Positions 18,314 to 26,261 are shown, numbered from the stretch's first letter. The stretch: DNA of 64,000 bases from Sphaerospermopsis torques-reginae ITEP-024 (GCF_019598945.1 NZ_CP080598.1:496001-560000), one strand, 5' to 3'. Translations and numbers: made by a program. Notes: generated from the sequence alone by a model not told the origin.

Positions 18314-18838
18314 ATGCTTTTCAATCATTTGTTGTTATCAGGTTGTTTACTACCAGGAAAAACAAGTCATAAAGAAGATGGAGTAGAGGTAACTTTACAA
18401 CCAGCGAGTGGTGAAACAGTTTTATTTTTTCATATAGACGAAAAATCAAATCCTAATTGTCAGTTTCGTAAATTATTAGGATTAGATAAAGAAGGAATGA
18501 AAATCTGTGATCTCATCGTATTCTATGCAAAAGAGAGTGAAAGGATAATCTGCTTTGTAGAATTGAAGGGTAAGGATATAAATACAGCAAAGGAACAAGT
18601 TATAAATACATATACTTACTTTGATAAATTCTTGAAAAAAACTGATTCATCATTAAAGTTTACTCCAAAAACTTATATTAGATCGAACGTTGCTGCACCA
18701 CAAGAAATAGAAGAATATAAAAAAGAATTAAAGGCTAAATTTGGTGAAGGTAACTATGACATTAGCAAAAATTCAGATTTAGGTGCTTTTCTAAGAGGTG
18801 CGAAGTATCAACCTAAAGGAAAACGAAAGCAGCGGTAA
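18314..18838 (+). CDS. predicted PD-(D/E)xK-type nuclease partner of the AAA ATPase
   Basis: A 174-residue protein I cannot place in a named family. It has Glu21/Glu25, then ICDLIVFY with Asp66 and CFVELKGKD with Glu83 and Lys85, followed by a helix containing AKEQVINTY (Gln95). The order Glu...Asp-(16 residues)-Glu-x-Lys...Gln is the active-site pattern of PD-(D/E)xK nucleases. The C-terminus is Lys/Arg-rich (KPKGKRKQR-like), consistent with nucleic acid binding. It directly follows the ATPase with a GGAG-type ribosome binding site. The fold assignment is by motif only. Confidence 0.65.
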   Translation: MLFNHLLLSGCLLPGKTSHKEDGVEVTLQPASGETVLFFHIDEKSNPNCQFRKLLGLDKEGMKICDLIVFYAKESERIICFVELKGKDINTAKEQVINTYTYFDKFLKKTDSSLKFTPKTYIRSNVAAPQEIEEYKKELKAKFGEGNYDISKNSDLGAFLRGAKYQPKGKRKQR

Positions 18839-18968
18839 GATAAAAGACAAAATTTATACCTGAATACCAAAAACCTCTCCTCCCAGTTTCAATTTCCGAA
18901 ACGAGAGTACCAACTGCTGTAGAAACAAGTTAGCTTAACTGTTAAACACAAGCCGCACCCCAGCAGCT

Positions 18969-21071
18969 ATGGTAAAAGAAATAGCAATTCGCACCACTGG
19001 ACTAACTAAACAATTTGAACGCCACGTTGCTGTCAATGATGTGGACTTAGAAATTCAGATGGGCGAAGTTTACGGTTTAATAGGTCCTAATGGTGCTGGT
19101 AAAACTACCCTAATACGGATGTTAGCCGCAGCAGAAGAACCAACTACGGGTGAGATTTATATTAATGGCGTTCGCGTAGCGGGTCCTTCGGACCATCGCT
19201 TGTTACGTGATCACAGTAACCCCACCCTCAAACGTCGTCTTGGTTACTTACCCGATGACTACCCACTGTATGAAGATTTAACCGTTTGGGACTATTTAGA
19301 TTATTTTGCCCGTTTATACCGCTTACGAGAACCACGTCGCACCCAACGCTTACATGAAGTTTTAGAACTGATCCAACTTGGTAATAAACGCAATAGTTTG
19401 ATTTCTACTCTGTCACGGGGGATGAAACAGCGTTTGAGTTTAGCCCGCACTATCATCCATGAACCGATTTTACTACTTTTAGATGAGCCAGTTTCTGGAC
19501 TTGATCCCATTGCCAGGATGCAGTTTCGGGAAATTATCAAAGCTTTGCGAGAAGCGGGGATGACAATATTAATTTCTTCCCACGTTCTCAGCGACTTAGC
19601 GGAATTATGTACTTCCGTGGGCATTATGGAACTAGGTTTTCTCGTAGAAAGTGCCTCACTGCAAACATTGTACCAACGTTTAGCCCGACAGCAAATTTTT
19701 ATCTCAACTTTGGGTTTTACACTATTAATTGCTGGAACTTATTTACTGATCAGCGATTTAGCCAAAGAAGAACAAAGAGGTACACTCAATTTTATTCGCC
19801 TCAGTCCCCAAACTGAAACCAGTATTTTAACTGGAAAAATGTTAGGAGTACCAAGTTTAATTTATCTGTTTGTACTCACTGCTATTCCTCTACATTTCTG
19901 GGCTGGACATTCTGCAAATATCGCTTCTAGCTACATTCTCAGTTACTACGCTGTAATTATAGCCTGTTGCGGTTTCTTTTATAGTGCTGCACTATTATTT
20001 GGTTTAGTCAGTCGCTGGTTTAGTAGCTTTCAACCTTGGCTGGGTAGTGGTGGAGTTTTGTTATTCTTGTTCATGACAATGATCATGGCATCAGCTTCTT
20101 ATAACAATGACTTCAATAACCCTGGTGCTTGGTTTAGATTTTTTAGTCCTTGGGATATTATCGCTTATCTATTTCCTAATTTGTTCCGTATATATAACGG
20201 TTCACAATTAGAAAATTGGCAATTTTTCTATTTACCACTTGGCAAAAATGTAGCCAGTTTATTAGGATTTTATTTACTCAATTACGGAATTTGCACTTAT
20301 GGTTTTTGGCAAGCTATAAAACGGAATTTTGGTAATCCCCAAACTACTATTTTGAGTAAAGGACAAAGTTATTTATTAATGGCTTTTACTCAGTTGATGT
20401 TTGTAGGTTTGACTTTGCAAAAAACAGAACCGAAATCAGAGTTAGTGATGTATATGTTAATATTAATAAATGCTGCTTTCATATTCGGTTTAATTTTGAT
20501 TCTCTCACCTGTGCGGCAAAATATTCAAGACTGGGCAAGATATCGCCACCAAAATAATAGAAATCAATCTCTTTGGCAAGATTTAGTTTGGGGTGAAAAA
20601 AGTCCAGCTATTTTAGCAATAGCAATTAATTTAGTGATAGCTGTCACACCTGTAATTATTTGGATGGCTATTGCTTCAGAAAATCCAGAGATCAGCTATT
20701 TTGGTAAAACTAAAGCATTATTAGCAGTAGCTTTGTCTATCAGTTTAATGTTGATTTATGCCAGTATTGCTCAGTTAATGTTGTTGATGAAAAATCAAAA
20801 GCGTTATGTATGGGCGGTTTTGACTATCATAGCGGCAATTTCTTTACCGCCAATTATTCTTTCTGTCTTGGGTTTAGAACCCTACAAAAATCCTGCTGTA
20901 TGGTTGTTTTCTACCTTCCCTTGGGCGGGTATTGAAAAATCTAGTATGACGACGATTTTTATGGCGTTGTTAGCTGATTTTACTGTTGTTGCCTTGTTAA
21001 ATTGGAAGTTGAACAAACAAGTACAGGTTTTGGGTGAGTCTGCAAGTAAGGCTTTATTAGCAGGGCGTTAG
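18969..21071 (+). CDS. ABC transporter: ATPase fused in frame to a truncated permease
   Basis: A 700-residue protein. Residues 1-248 are a complete ABC ATPase: Walker A GPNGAGKTT (39-47), LSRGMKQR signature, LLLLDEPVSGLDP Walker B/D-loop, ISSHVLSD H-loop. At about residue 249 (STLG/FTLL) the sequence turns into an ABC-2 type permease of about 450 residues with some 10-11 membrane segments. The ATPases of this family normally continue for roughly 80 more residues, and the permease lacks its N-terminal first segment. The gene therefore looks like a fusion of two adjacent genes by an in-frame deletion. Residues about 67-77 also look like an inserted palindromic repeat. Substrate unknown. Confidence 0.8.
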   Translation: MVKEIAIRTTGLTKQFERHVAVNDVDLEIQMGEVYGLIGPNGAGKTTLIRMLAAAEEPTTGEIYINGVRVAGPSDHRLLRDHSNPTLKRRLGYLPDDYPLYEDLTVWDYLDYFARLYRLREPRRTQRLHEVLELIQLGNKRNSLISTLSRGMKQRLSLARTIIHEPILLLLDEPVSGLDPIARMQFREIIKALREAGMTILISSHVLSDLAELCTSVGIMELGFLVESASLQTLYQRLARQQIFISTLGFTLLIAGTYLLISDLAKEEQRGTLNFIRLSPQTETSILTGKMLGVPSLIYLFVLTAIPLHFWAGHSANIASSYILSYYAVIIACCGFFYSAALLFGLVSRWFSSFQPWLGSGGVLLFLFMTMIMASASYNNDFNNPGAWFRFFSPWDIIAYLFPNLFRIYNGSQLENWQFFYLPLGKNVASLLGFYLLNYGICTYGFWQAIKRNFGNPQTTILSKGQSYLLMAFTQLMFVGLTLQKTEPKSELVMYMLILINAAFIFGLILILSPVRQNIQDWARYRHQNNRNQSLWQDLVWGEKSPAILAIAINLVIAVTPVIIWMAIASENPEISYFGKTKALLAVALSISLMLIYASIAQLMLLMKNQKRYVWAVLTIIAAISLPPIILSVLGLEPYKNPAVWLFSTFPWAGIEKSSMTTIFMALLADFTVVALLNWKLNKQVQVLGESASKALLAGR
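19168..19200. repeat. palindromic insertion inside the ABC ATPase coding sequence
   Basis: The stretch gttcgcgtagcgggtcc-ttc-ggaccatcgc contains the perfect hairpin GGTCC-TTC-GGACC and is in frame, adding about VRVAGPSDHR after GEIYING. Such gcgttcgcgtagc palindromes are dispersed repeats in Nostoc-type genomes. Confidence 0.65.
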
Positions 21072-21231
21072 GTAATTTTATACTGGGCTGGTTTATACTG
21101 GGCTGGGAGTAAAGTGGTTGCAGTTCACCAACACCCAGCCATCTATAATGACTTTGAGGAGATGTTAGGTAGGAGGAAGGGCGGGCAAGATGCCCACCCC
21201 ACAAGCATGATAGAATTTATAGAGGATGTTT
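21072..21231. other. convergent intergenic region
   Basis: Contains an actgggctggtttatactgg direct duplication just after the ABC gene. At about 21178-21206 there is a gggcgggca-agatgccca-type hairpin that recurs in variant form at about 47308-47335. Confidence 0.5.
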
Positions 21232-21945
21232 TTATATTTCTGGTTCAACACCTAAAGCACGTAGTTGGGCGATAAGGCGATCGCTTTTTTGCCGTTCTTG
21301 TTCGGCTCTTTCATCACCATCCAATAATAAATTACCATCTAAATCCCACCAACGTAACCAAGGTAATTCTACATTTTGATATTCACCCTGCCATAAACCT
21401 ATTTCAACACCCATCGGTGTAATTGGATAATGTCCCCGTTCATTTACTGGTAATAACTGATATTGTCCACCAATTAATTCATAAACTTCTAGATTGGCTT
21501 TAGTCACTTCATAAATACCATAAAAAGCGGGTTTAATTACCTGTTCATAAATCCAAAATTTACCCTGCCAAGGCGTTTTATCTCGTTCTTCTTCACCATT
21601 TCCAGAAACAAATTCTAAGGCAATTAATGGTGAAATATATTCTTGCCAAAGGACATAGGAACGGCGAAATTGACCATTTAACAAAGGTGGAACATTGGGA
21701 ACATAAAACCAATCAGGAGATTCTGCACCGCGTTCTGGGGGGTCAGTAATACGCCAGTAAATTCCTAAATCTTGGCCTATGGTATATTGTCCTTCGGGAT
21801 GACGTTTTTGTAATACTGGTTTGATGGACTGGGTTAGTAGAATGCTTTGGGGATGTTTTTGCCAGTTTGTACCATTAATTTCTGGGAGTTGGGTATGATC
21901 TGGGAGACTGGTTTCTGTGTAGGGGCGGTTGGTTGCAGAGGTCAT
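21232..21945 (-). CDS. Uma2 family (DUF820) putative endonuclease
   Basis: A 237-residue protein of the Uma2/DUF820 family, a PD-(D/E)xK-like fold greatly expanded in cyanobacteria. Characteristic features are the PDWFYVPNVPP strand with the catalytic Asp, PLIALEFVSG (the ExxS variant of ExK), YEVTKANLEVYEL and the C-terminal WLRWWDLDG-NLL with a charged ERAEQERQKSDRLIAQLRALG tail. The biological role of Uma2 proteins is unsettled. Monocistronic, ATG start at 21945. Confidence 0.88.
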   Translation of the reverse strand: MTSATNRPYTETSLPDHTQLPEINGTNWQKHPQSILLTQSIKPVLQKRHPEGQYTIGQDLGIYWRITDPPERGAESPDWFYVPNVPPLLNGQFRRSYVLWQEYISPLIALEFVSGNGEEERDKTPWQGKFWIYEQVIKPAFYGIYEVTKANLEVYELIGGQYQLLPVNERGHYPITPMGVEIGLWQGEYQNVELPWLRWWDLDGNLLLDGDERAEQERQKSDRLIAQLRALGVEPEI

Positions 21946-21996
21946 GGTGTCCTCGCTGGTTGTGAGGTTTGTTTTAGTTTAGCAAGCCAATGCTGA

Positions 21997-22482
21997 TCAT
22001 TCTCCAACTAATGCTAGTGCTTGATTAATTACACGGTCAGATAAATACATTCCTAGCGATCGCAAATTATTTAAAACTGGTCTTGCTGCTGGTATTTTAC
22101 CCCGTTGTTTCGCTGTTAATACTAACCCTAATGTTCCACGAACAGGAATTTCTAATACTGCTGCACAACGACGCGCAGCTAGATCATCTACAATTGCTTC
22201 TGTACCAGGGTGTGTATATGCCCAAGTCAAAACAGATGATTCACCTTTACCTAAATCCCAAGATTGGATAATTTCAGGAGTTGGGGGTGTTTCTACAACT
22301 ACTAACCAGTTGGTTTGTGTCAGTGCTAAAACAGTAGGATCACTTGTTCCTCTTTGTTGAATTTCAACTGCTACTGCTGAAGGAACTAAAATTTCATCAC
22401 CCAATAATTGCAATAAATCTAGTATTCCACCTCTAGATAAAAATATGAGAGGTGAAGCATTAATCACAGGTCTTTCAGCCAC
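21997..22482 (-). CDS. DUF3368 PIN-like toxin
   Basis: A 161-residue protein of the DUF3368 family, a PIN-domain relative (VINASPLIFLSRGG with Asn/Ser in place of the first PIN Asp, GKGESSVLTWA, AIVDDLAARRCA with the acidic pair). PIN toxins cleave RNA. It overlaps the upstream UPF0175 gene by 8 bp, the standard toxin-antitoxin pairing for these two families. The motif LGLVLTAKQRGKI near residue 118 is typical of the family. Confidence 0.88.
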   Translation of the reverse strand: MAERPVINASPLIFLSRGGILDLLQLLGDEILVPSAVAVEIQQRGTSDPTVLALTQTNWLVVVETPPTPEIIQSWDLGKGESSVLTWAYTHPGTEAIVDDLAARRCAAVLEIPVRGTLGLVLTAKQRGKIPAARPVLNNLRSLGMYLSDRVINQALALVGE

Positions 22483-22726
22483 GTTCTAACTCTCTTTGTA
22501 AGTCGTCAAAATCAACATGAAAAACATCTACTTTTTCACGGGATAAAGCGAGGATAAAATCTGTTCTATCTAAACCTGCAATATTAGCTGCTTTTTCTTG
22601 GGAGATTTCACCACGTTGATACCAGTGAATAGCTGCTGCTAGTCGCAATTCTTGGACAAATTCATTAGGTGAAAGTCGTAGGGCTGAAAATATTTCTTCG
22701 GGTAGTTCTAAGGTAATGGTAGTCAT
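22475..22726 (-). CDS. UPF0175 family antitoxin
   Basis: An 83-residue protein of UPF0175 (TITLELPEEIFSALRLSPNE, AAAIHWYQRGEISQEKAANIAGL). These are small helix-turn-helix-like proteins found upstream of DUF3368/PIN genes and thought to act as antitoxins and autoregulators. It overlaps the toxin gene by 8 bp, so translation is probably coupled. ATG start at 22726. Confidence 0.88.
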   Translation of the reverse strand: MTTITLELPEEIFSALRLSPNEFVQELRLAAAIHWYQRGEISQEKAANIAGLDRTDFILALSREKVDVFHVDFDDLQRELERG

Positions 22727-22963
22727 GAAGTTTATTTGGGTTGGAGGAATATTATTAAGTTTACTTTAGCAATTTTAAGGTGTGGAGGAGGAAGGGGGAG
22801 CGATCAAACTTCTTGCCAATTGTATTTTCAAGGCACTTGTCTATTGCTAAAGTAGGTGTCCAGGAAACAGTAATACTATCTCTGTTGAATAGCCTGTAAT
22901 AAAAATACACAAACTTCCGTATAATCAGTATAATAAGTAGTTAGCTTGTCAAGGTAGAAATAA

Positions 22964-23506
22964 ATGGCAAATTTACTGTATGTCGATAATTCAAATGTAT
23001 GGATTGAAGGAATCCACGTTGCAGCCTACAAAAGTGGTATGGCAACGGATGTTTGGACTGCGGTAAAAGGAAATATTTGCGAGCACAGTTGGAAAATTGA
23101 TTTTGGCAAGCTTTTCAGTTTTGCTGGAGGTGACAAAAAAGAAGTTAGAAAAGCAGCACTATTTGGTTCCAAACCTCCAAATAACGATTCTTTATGGTCT
23201 GCTGCCGAAAGAAATGGTTTTGAAGTAATAATCTATGACAGAAACGTTGTCAATGCCGAAAAGAAAATTGATACAGATATAGTTGCAACAATGATCGAAG
23301 ATTCTTATGAGATTTTGCAACCTGGCGATGAGATAACATTGGTTTCTGGAGATTCTGACTATGTTCCAGCAATAGAGAAACTCAAGAAACGTGGAATACC
23401 TGTTCATGTTGTTTTTTGGAAACACGCATCACGAGACATCAAAGATGCTGCAACTTCATTCACTGAGCTTGATCAATGGTTAGAGCATCTAAAGCTACAA
23501 AACTAA
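22964..23506 (+). CDS. NYN domain protein (PIN-like ribonuclease)
   Basis: A 180-residue single-domain NYN protein: LLYVDNSNVWIEG at the N-terminus (catalytic Asp plus Asn), KIDTDIVATMIED in the middle, and ITLVSGDSDYVPAIEKLKKRGIPVHVV near the C-terminus. These acidic residues form the metal site of NYN/LabA-like RNases. It stands alone among toxin-antitoxin genes. The exact role is not known. ATG start at 22964. Confidence 0.88.
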   Translation: MANLLYVDNSNVWIEGIHVAAYKSGMATDVWTAVKGNICEHSWKIDFGKLFSFAGGDKKEVRKAALFGSKPPNNDSLWSAAERNGFEVIIYDRNVVNAEKKIDTDIVATMIEDSYEILQPGDEITLVSGDSDYVPAIEKLKKRGIPVHVVFWKHASRDIKDAATSFTELDQWLEHLKLQN

Positions 23507-23640
23507 TCTTGTTTTGCAACAGTATTAACTTTTGAATACCAATTTTATGTGCAAAAAAATAAAGATTTTTACCGCAAATCAGATTAGTGGGATAGATTCA
23601 TCCAAATTAAGAGGGTAACTTCTCAGGTAACTTGGAGAGT

Positions 23641-23796
23641 AATCGCACCTAACTTAATAAATGCAATCGCTACTTATTCTAACTAACCTTCTCCACCCCC
23701 GCTAAATCCAAAATTTGCGCGATCGTTTTCTCCGGTGGTAAAGATCGCACCTAACCTAATAAATGCGATCGCGTTAAAATTCAATTACAACCTGAT
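23641..23796. repeat. metF-terminus repeat, copy A
   Basis: A 156-bp repeat shared with 24375-24530. Its central part (about 23677-23725) copies the last 14 codons plus stop of metF (AQILDLAGVEKVS-stop when read on the minus strand). It is bounded on both sides by a roughly 30-bp unit, gatcgcacctaac...aaatgcgatcgc, with HIP1-like ends. Confidence 0.85.
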
Positions 23797-23812
23797 ATTT
23801 CTGATTTTCAAT

Positions 23813-24052
23813 ATGATAAATTCTTTGCAGCGATCATTACTGTCTGTCGTTCATAGTGATCCCGACATTTTAGGAGGAATCCCTGTTTTTGTAGGAACTC
23901 GTGTCCCAATGAGAACCCTACTTGATTATCTTGAAGCTGGTGATTCATTAGAGGTATTTCTAGATCATTTCCCTAGTGTTAGTCGGGAACAGGCGATCGC
24001 AGCCCTTGAATTAGCAAAGGAAATGCTGACAGCTTATGCGAATCCTGCTTGA
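23813..24052 (+). CDS. DUF433 antitoxin
   Basis: A 79-residue DUF433 protein (SVVHSDPDILGGIPVFVGTRVPMRTLLDYLEAG, FPSVSREQAIAALELAKE). DUF433 is a winged-helix-like antitoxin that pairs with DUF5615 PIN-like toxins. I chose the ATG at 23813. The frame remains open upstream to a GTG at 23735, but those codons lie inside repeat copy A. It overlaps the toxin by 17 bp. Confidence 0.88.
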   Translation: MINSLQRSLLSVVHSDPDILGGIPVFVGTRVPMRTLLDYLEAGDSLEVFLDHFPSVSREQAIAALELAKEMLTAYANPA

Positions 24053-24362
24053 TGAATGTGTCCCAAGACCTCTAAAGCGTGAACTTTCCGATTACAAGAT
24101 ACAGACAGTTGTTGAGATGGGATGGTCAGGAAAAAAGAACGGTGAATTGCTGCGGCTTATGAGTCAGGAAGGGTTTACAATTCTGCTTACTACCGATCAA
24201 AATTTGCGTTATCAACAAAATTTACAGCAAGCTGGAGTGGCAGTCCTCGTTCTCGTAGCACCGAGTAACAAGCTCGCTGACTTACTTCCTCTGATACCAG
24301 ATGCTCGTCAGGTGTTGAATACCATTACTCCGGGAGCAGTGATTGAAATTGGAGGCTTATGA
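24036..24362 (+). CDS. DUF5615 PIN-like toxin
   Basis: A 108-residue protein with the DUF5615 pattern: RILLDECVPRPLKREL at the start, TVVEMGWSGKKNGELL, TILLTTDQNLRYQQNL with the second acidic residue, then AVLVLVAP. It is the presumed RNase toxin of the DUF433/DUF5615 pair. The start overlaps the antitoxin end by 17 bp. The gene stops only about 12 bp before repeat copy B begins. Confidence 0.87.
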   Translation: MRILLDECVPRPLKRELSDYKIQTVVEMGWSGKKNGELLRLMSQEGFTILLTTDQNLRYQQNLQQAGVAVLVLVAPSNKLADLLPLIPDARQVLNTITPGAVIEIGGL

Positions 24363-24374
24363 AAGTTGAACAGC

Positions 24375-24530
24375 GATCGCACTTAATCTAATAAATACGA
24401 TCGCTATTTATTCTAACTAACCTTCCCCACCCCCGCTAAATCCAAAATCTGCGCGATCGCCTTCTCTGGGGGTAAAGATCGCACCTAACCTAACAAATGC
24501 GGTTGCGTTAAAATTCAATTACAACCTGAC
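24375..24530. repeat. metF-terminus repeat, copy B
   Basis: A second 156-bp copy, aligned end to end with 23641-23796 with scattered substitutions. Read on the minus strand it encodes AIAQILDLAGVGKVS-stop, again the metF C-terminus. Its right end coincides with the stop codon of the next toxin gene (24530-24532). Confidence 0.85.
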
Positions 24531-24877
24531 TAAATATATCTCACTTGATTTTGCATTTCTTCCCAAGTTACTTGATTGAGAATAACAAGTAATCTTTGTA
24601 CCATCTCTTGAGGAGAACGACGCACAGCAAAAATTACTCCGTAGTGCATTTGACCTGAATTAAAATAACTTTGTACAAGTTCTTCAAAATCAGTTCTATT
24701 ATGAGTAACCAGAGTTCTGGTTTGACTTACAGCATAAGCTAATTGTTCCACATCAGTTGCGTGCAGTTTTCCTGCATCTCGTGTGGTGGTAACATCGAAC
24801 CCTCTTGCTTGTAACAAGTCGGCCACTAAGACATTAACGTCTTCATCCAAATACAAACTAATAAATATTTTACTCAC
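24530..24877 (-). CDS. DUF5615 PIN-like toxin
   Basis: A 115-residue DUF5615 protein (ISLYLDEDVNVLVADLLQARGFDVTTTRDAG, LVTHNRTDFEEL). It is a different subtype from the one at 24036: it has the longer LDEDV...RDAGKLHATDVEQL form. It is the second gene of a DUF433-DUF5615 pair on the minus strand, with a 4-bp overlap with its antitoxin. Its stop codon abuts repeat copy B. Confidence 0.88.
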   Translation of the reverse strand: MSKIFISLYLDEDVNVLVADLLQARGFDVTTTRDAGKLHATDVEQLAYAVSQTRTLVTHNRTDFEELVQSYFNSGQMHYGVIFAVRRSPQEMVQRLLVILNQVTWEEMQNQVRYI

Positions 24878-25155
24878 AAATCTCTCACCAATGGATCAAT
24901 TAATTCTTCAGGAATGCGGTTTTTTTCAATATATTGATTAATTTCTTCTTGGTGGTCACTATAATAAGTTAATGCTCCAAAAATTTGCCCTAAAGTTAGG
25001 TGTGGCATTCCTTTAGGAATTTCCTCTGGTGCAATGCCCATGCGCCACGTTTCAACAATTGCTCTCACAGGTGTGCGAGTTCCTCTAATTATAGGTTCTC
25101 CATTGAGAATTTCATCATCCCGCACTATATAAAGATATTCTGTTGCTTGAACCAT
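24874..25155 (-). CDS. DUF433 antitoxin
   Basis: A 93-residue DUF433 protein (YLYIVRDDEILNGEPIIRGTRTPVRAIVETWRMG, IPKGMPHLTLGQIFGALTYYSDH). It is the presumed antitoxin and repressor of the DUF5615 gene it overlaps by 4 bp (ATGA-type overlap). ATG start at 25155. It lies 90 bp from repeat copy C and the end of metF. Confidence 0.88.
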   Translation of the reverse strand: MVQATEYLYIVRDDEILNGEPIIRGTRTPVRAIVETWRMGIAPEEIPKGMPHLTLGQIFGALTYYSDHQEEINQYIEKNRIPEELIDPLVRDL

Positions 25156-25243
25156 ATTTACCTCTCATATAGGTTATACTTGATTTTCTTACTCCAGTTT
25201 GATCACCAATTAATTATTACCAATTTTAGCAATATATGGGGTA

Positions 25244-25330
25244 GCGATCGCACCTAACTTAATAAATGCAATCGCTATTTATTCTAACTAACTTTCTCCA
25301 CCCCCGCTAAATCCAAAATTTGCGCGATCG
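25244..25330. repeat. metF-terminus repeat, copy C (the native metF end)
   Basis: About 86 bp nearly identical to the left part of copy A (about three differences). It includes the real last codons and stop of metF and the adjoining HIP1-bounded 30-bp unit at about 25244-25275. Confidence 0.85.
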
Positions 25331-26198
25331 CCTCTTCTTTTTTCACTGCCATTATATGCACTCCCTGACACAAACCCCGCGCCATCTGCACTTGTTCGGC
25401 TGCAATCTTCATCCCTTCCTGTAATGGATGTTTCGCTTTCGCTAACCTCTCAATAATATGGTCAGGAATATTCACACCAGGGACCATCCTATTAATAAAC
25501 TGGGCATTTTTCGCAGATTTTAAAAGAAAAATTCCTGCTAAAATTGGTTTATTGTAACGAGATGCAATTTGATCCATGAACTTTTCTAATTTTTCAAAAT
25601 CAGTAATTAATTGACTTTGAAAAAATTGCGCTCCCGCTTCAATCTTCTTTTCAAACCTACTTTGCAAACCTGACCAACTTTTCGACTGTGGATCAACTGC
25701 TGCACCTGCAAATAAATCTAATGCCCCATCATTCAGGGTTTTATGATTAAAATCAACCCCTTCATTCATGTTTCTAATTAACTGCAATAATCGCACAGAT
25801 TCTAAATCAAAAACAGCTTTTGCATCGGGGTGATCACCTGCTTTTACAGGATCACCAGTAAGGGCTAAAATGTTACGAATACCCAAAGCATGAGCGCCCA
25901 TTAAATCTGCTTGTAATCCGATTCTATTGCGATCGCGGCAAGCAAATTGACAAATTGGCTCAATTCCATGTTGCAATAAAATTGCTGAAGCTGCTAATGG
26001 TGACATTCCCAACACCGCACGGCTACCATCGGTAATGTTAACAGCATGAACTCTCCCCTTAAGAGTCGCTGTCATTTCAATGGTGTGGGTGATGTTTCCC
26101 CCTTTGGGTGGTGCAACTTCCGCAGTAACTAAAAATTCTCCCGCTTGTACCGCTTTGCGGAAGTTGTTTAATGTACTAGTTTTATGACTATCCTGCAT
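25284..26198 (-). CDS. metF: methylenetetrahydrofolate reductase MetF
   Basis: A 304-residue TIM-barrel flavoprotein that reduces 5,10-methylene-THF to 5-methyl-THF for methionine synthesis. Recognisable segments are FLVTAEVAPPKGGNITHT, VHAVNITDGSRAVLGMS, GIRNILALTGDP (the flavin-site LTGD motif), GAQFFQSQLITDFE and KPILAGIFLLKSAKN. The last codons (AIAQILDLAGVEKVS) are the ones duplicated in the toxin-antitoxin repeats downstream. It lies 108 bp downstream of trpS, both on the minus strand. Confidence 0.94.
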   Translation of the reverse strand: MQDSHKTSTLNNFRKAVQAGEFLVTAEVAPPKGGNITHTIEMTATLKGRVHAVNITDGSRAVLGMSPLAASAILLQHGIEPICQFACRDRNRIGLQADLMGAHALGIRNILALTGDPVKAGDHPDAKAVFDLESVRLLQLIRNMNEGVDFNHKTLNDGALDLFAGAAVDPQSKSWSGLQSRFEKKIEAGAQFFQSQLITDFEKLEKFMDQIASRYNKPILAGIFLLKSAKNAQFINRMVPGVNIPDHIIERLAKAKHPLQEGMKIAAEQVQMARGLCQGVHIMAVKKEEAIAQILDLAGVEKVS

Positions 26199-26261
26199 AA
26201 TGCAAATTTAATTTTGAGGTTTTTTTCAAGGTAAACTGAATTACACTTTCTAGCTTAAACA

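Noticed and set aside
18839-18968. Attachment site (tRNA-Ser 3' end duplicate) after the ATPase-nuclease pair
   Set aside because: I looked for a copy of the tRNA 3' end downstream of the pair and saw none, so integration at the tRNA cannot be claimed.
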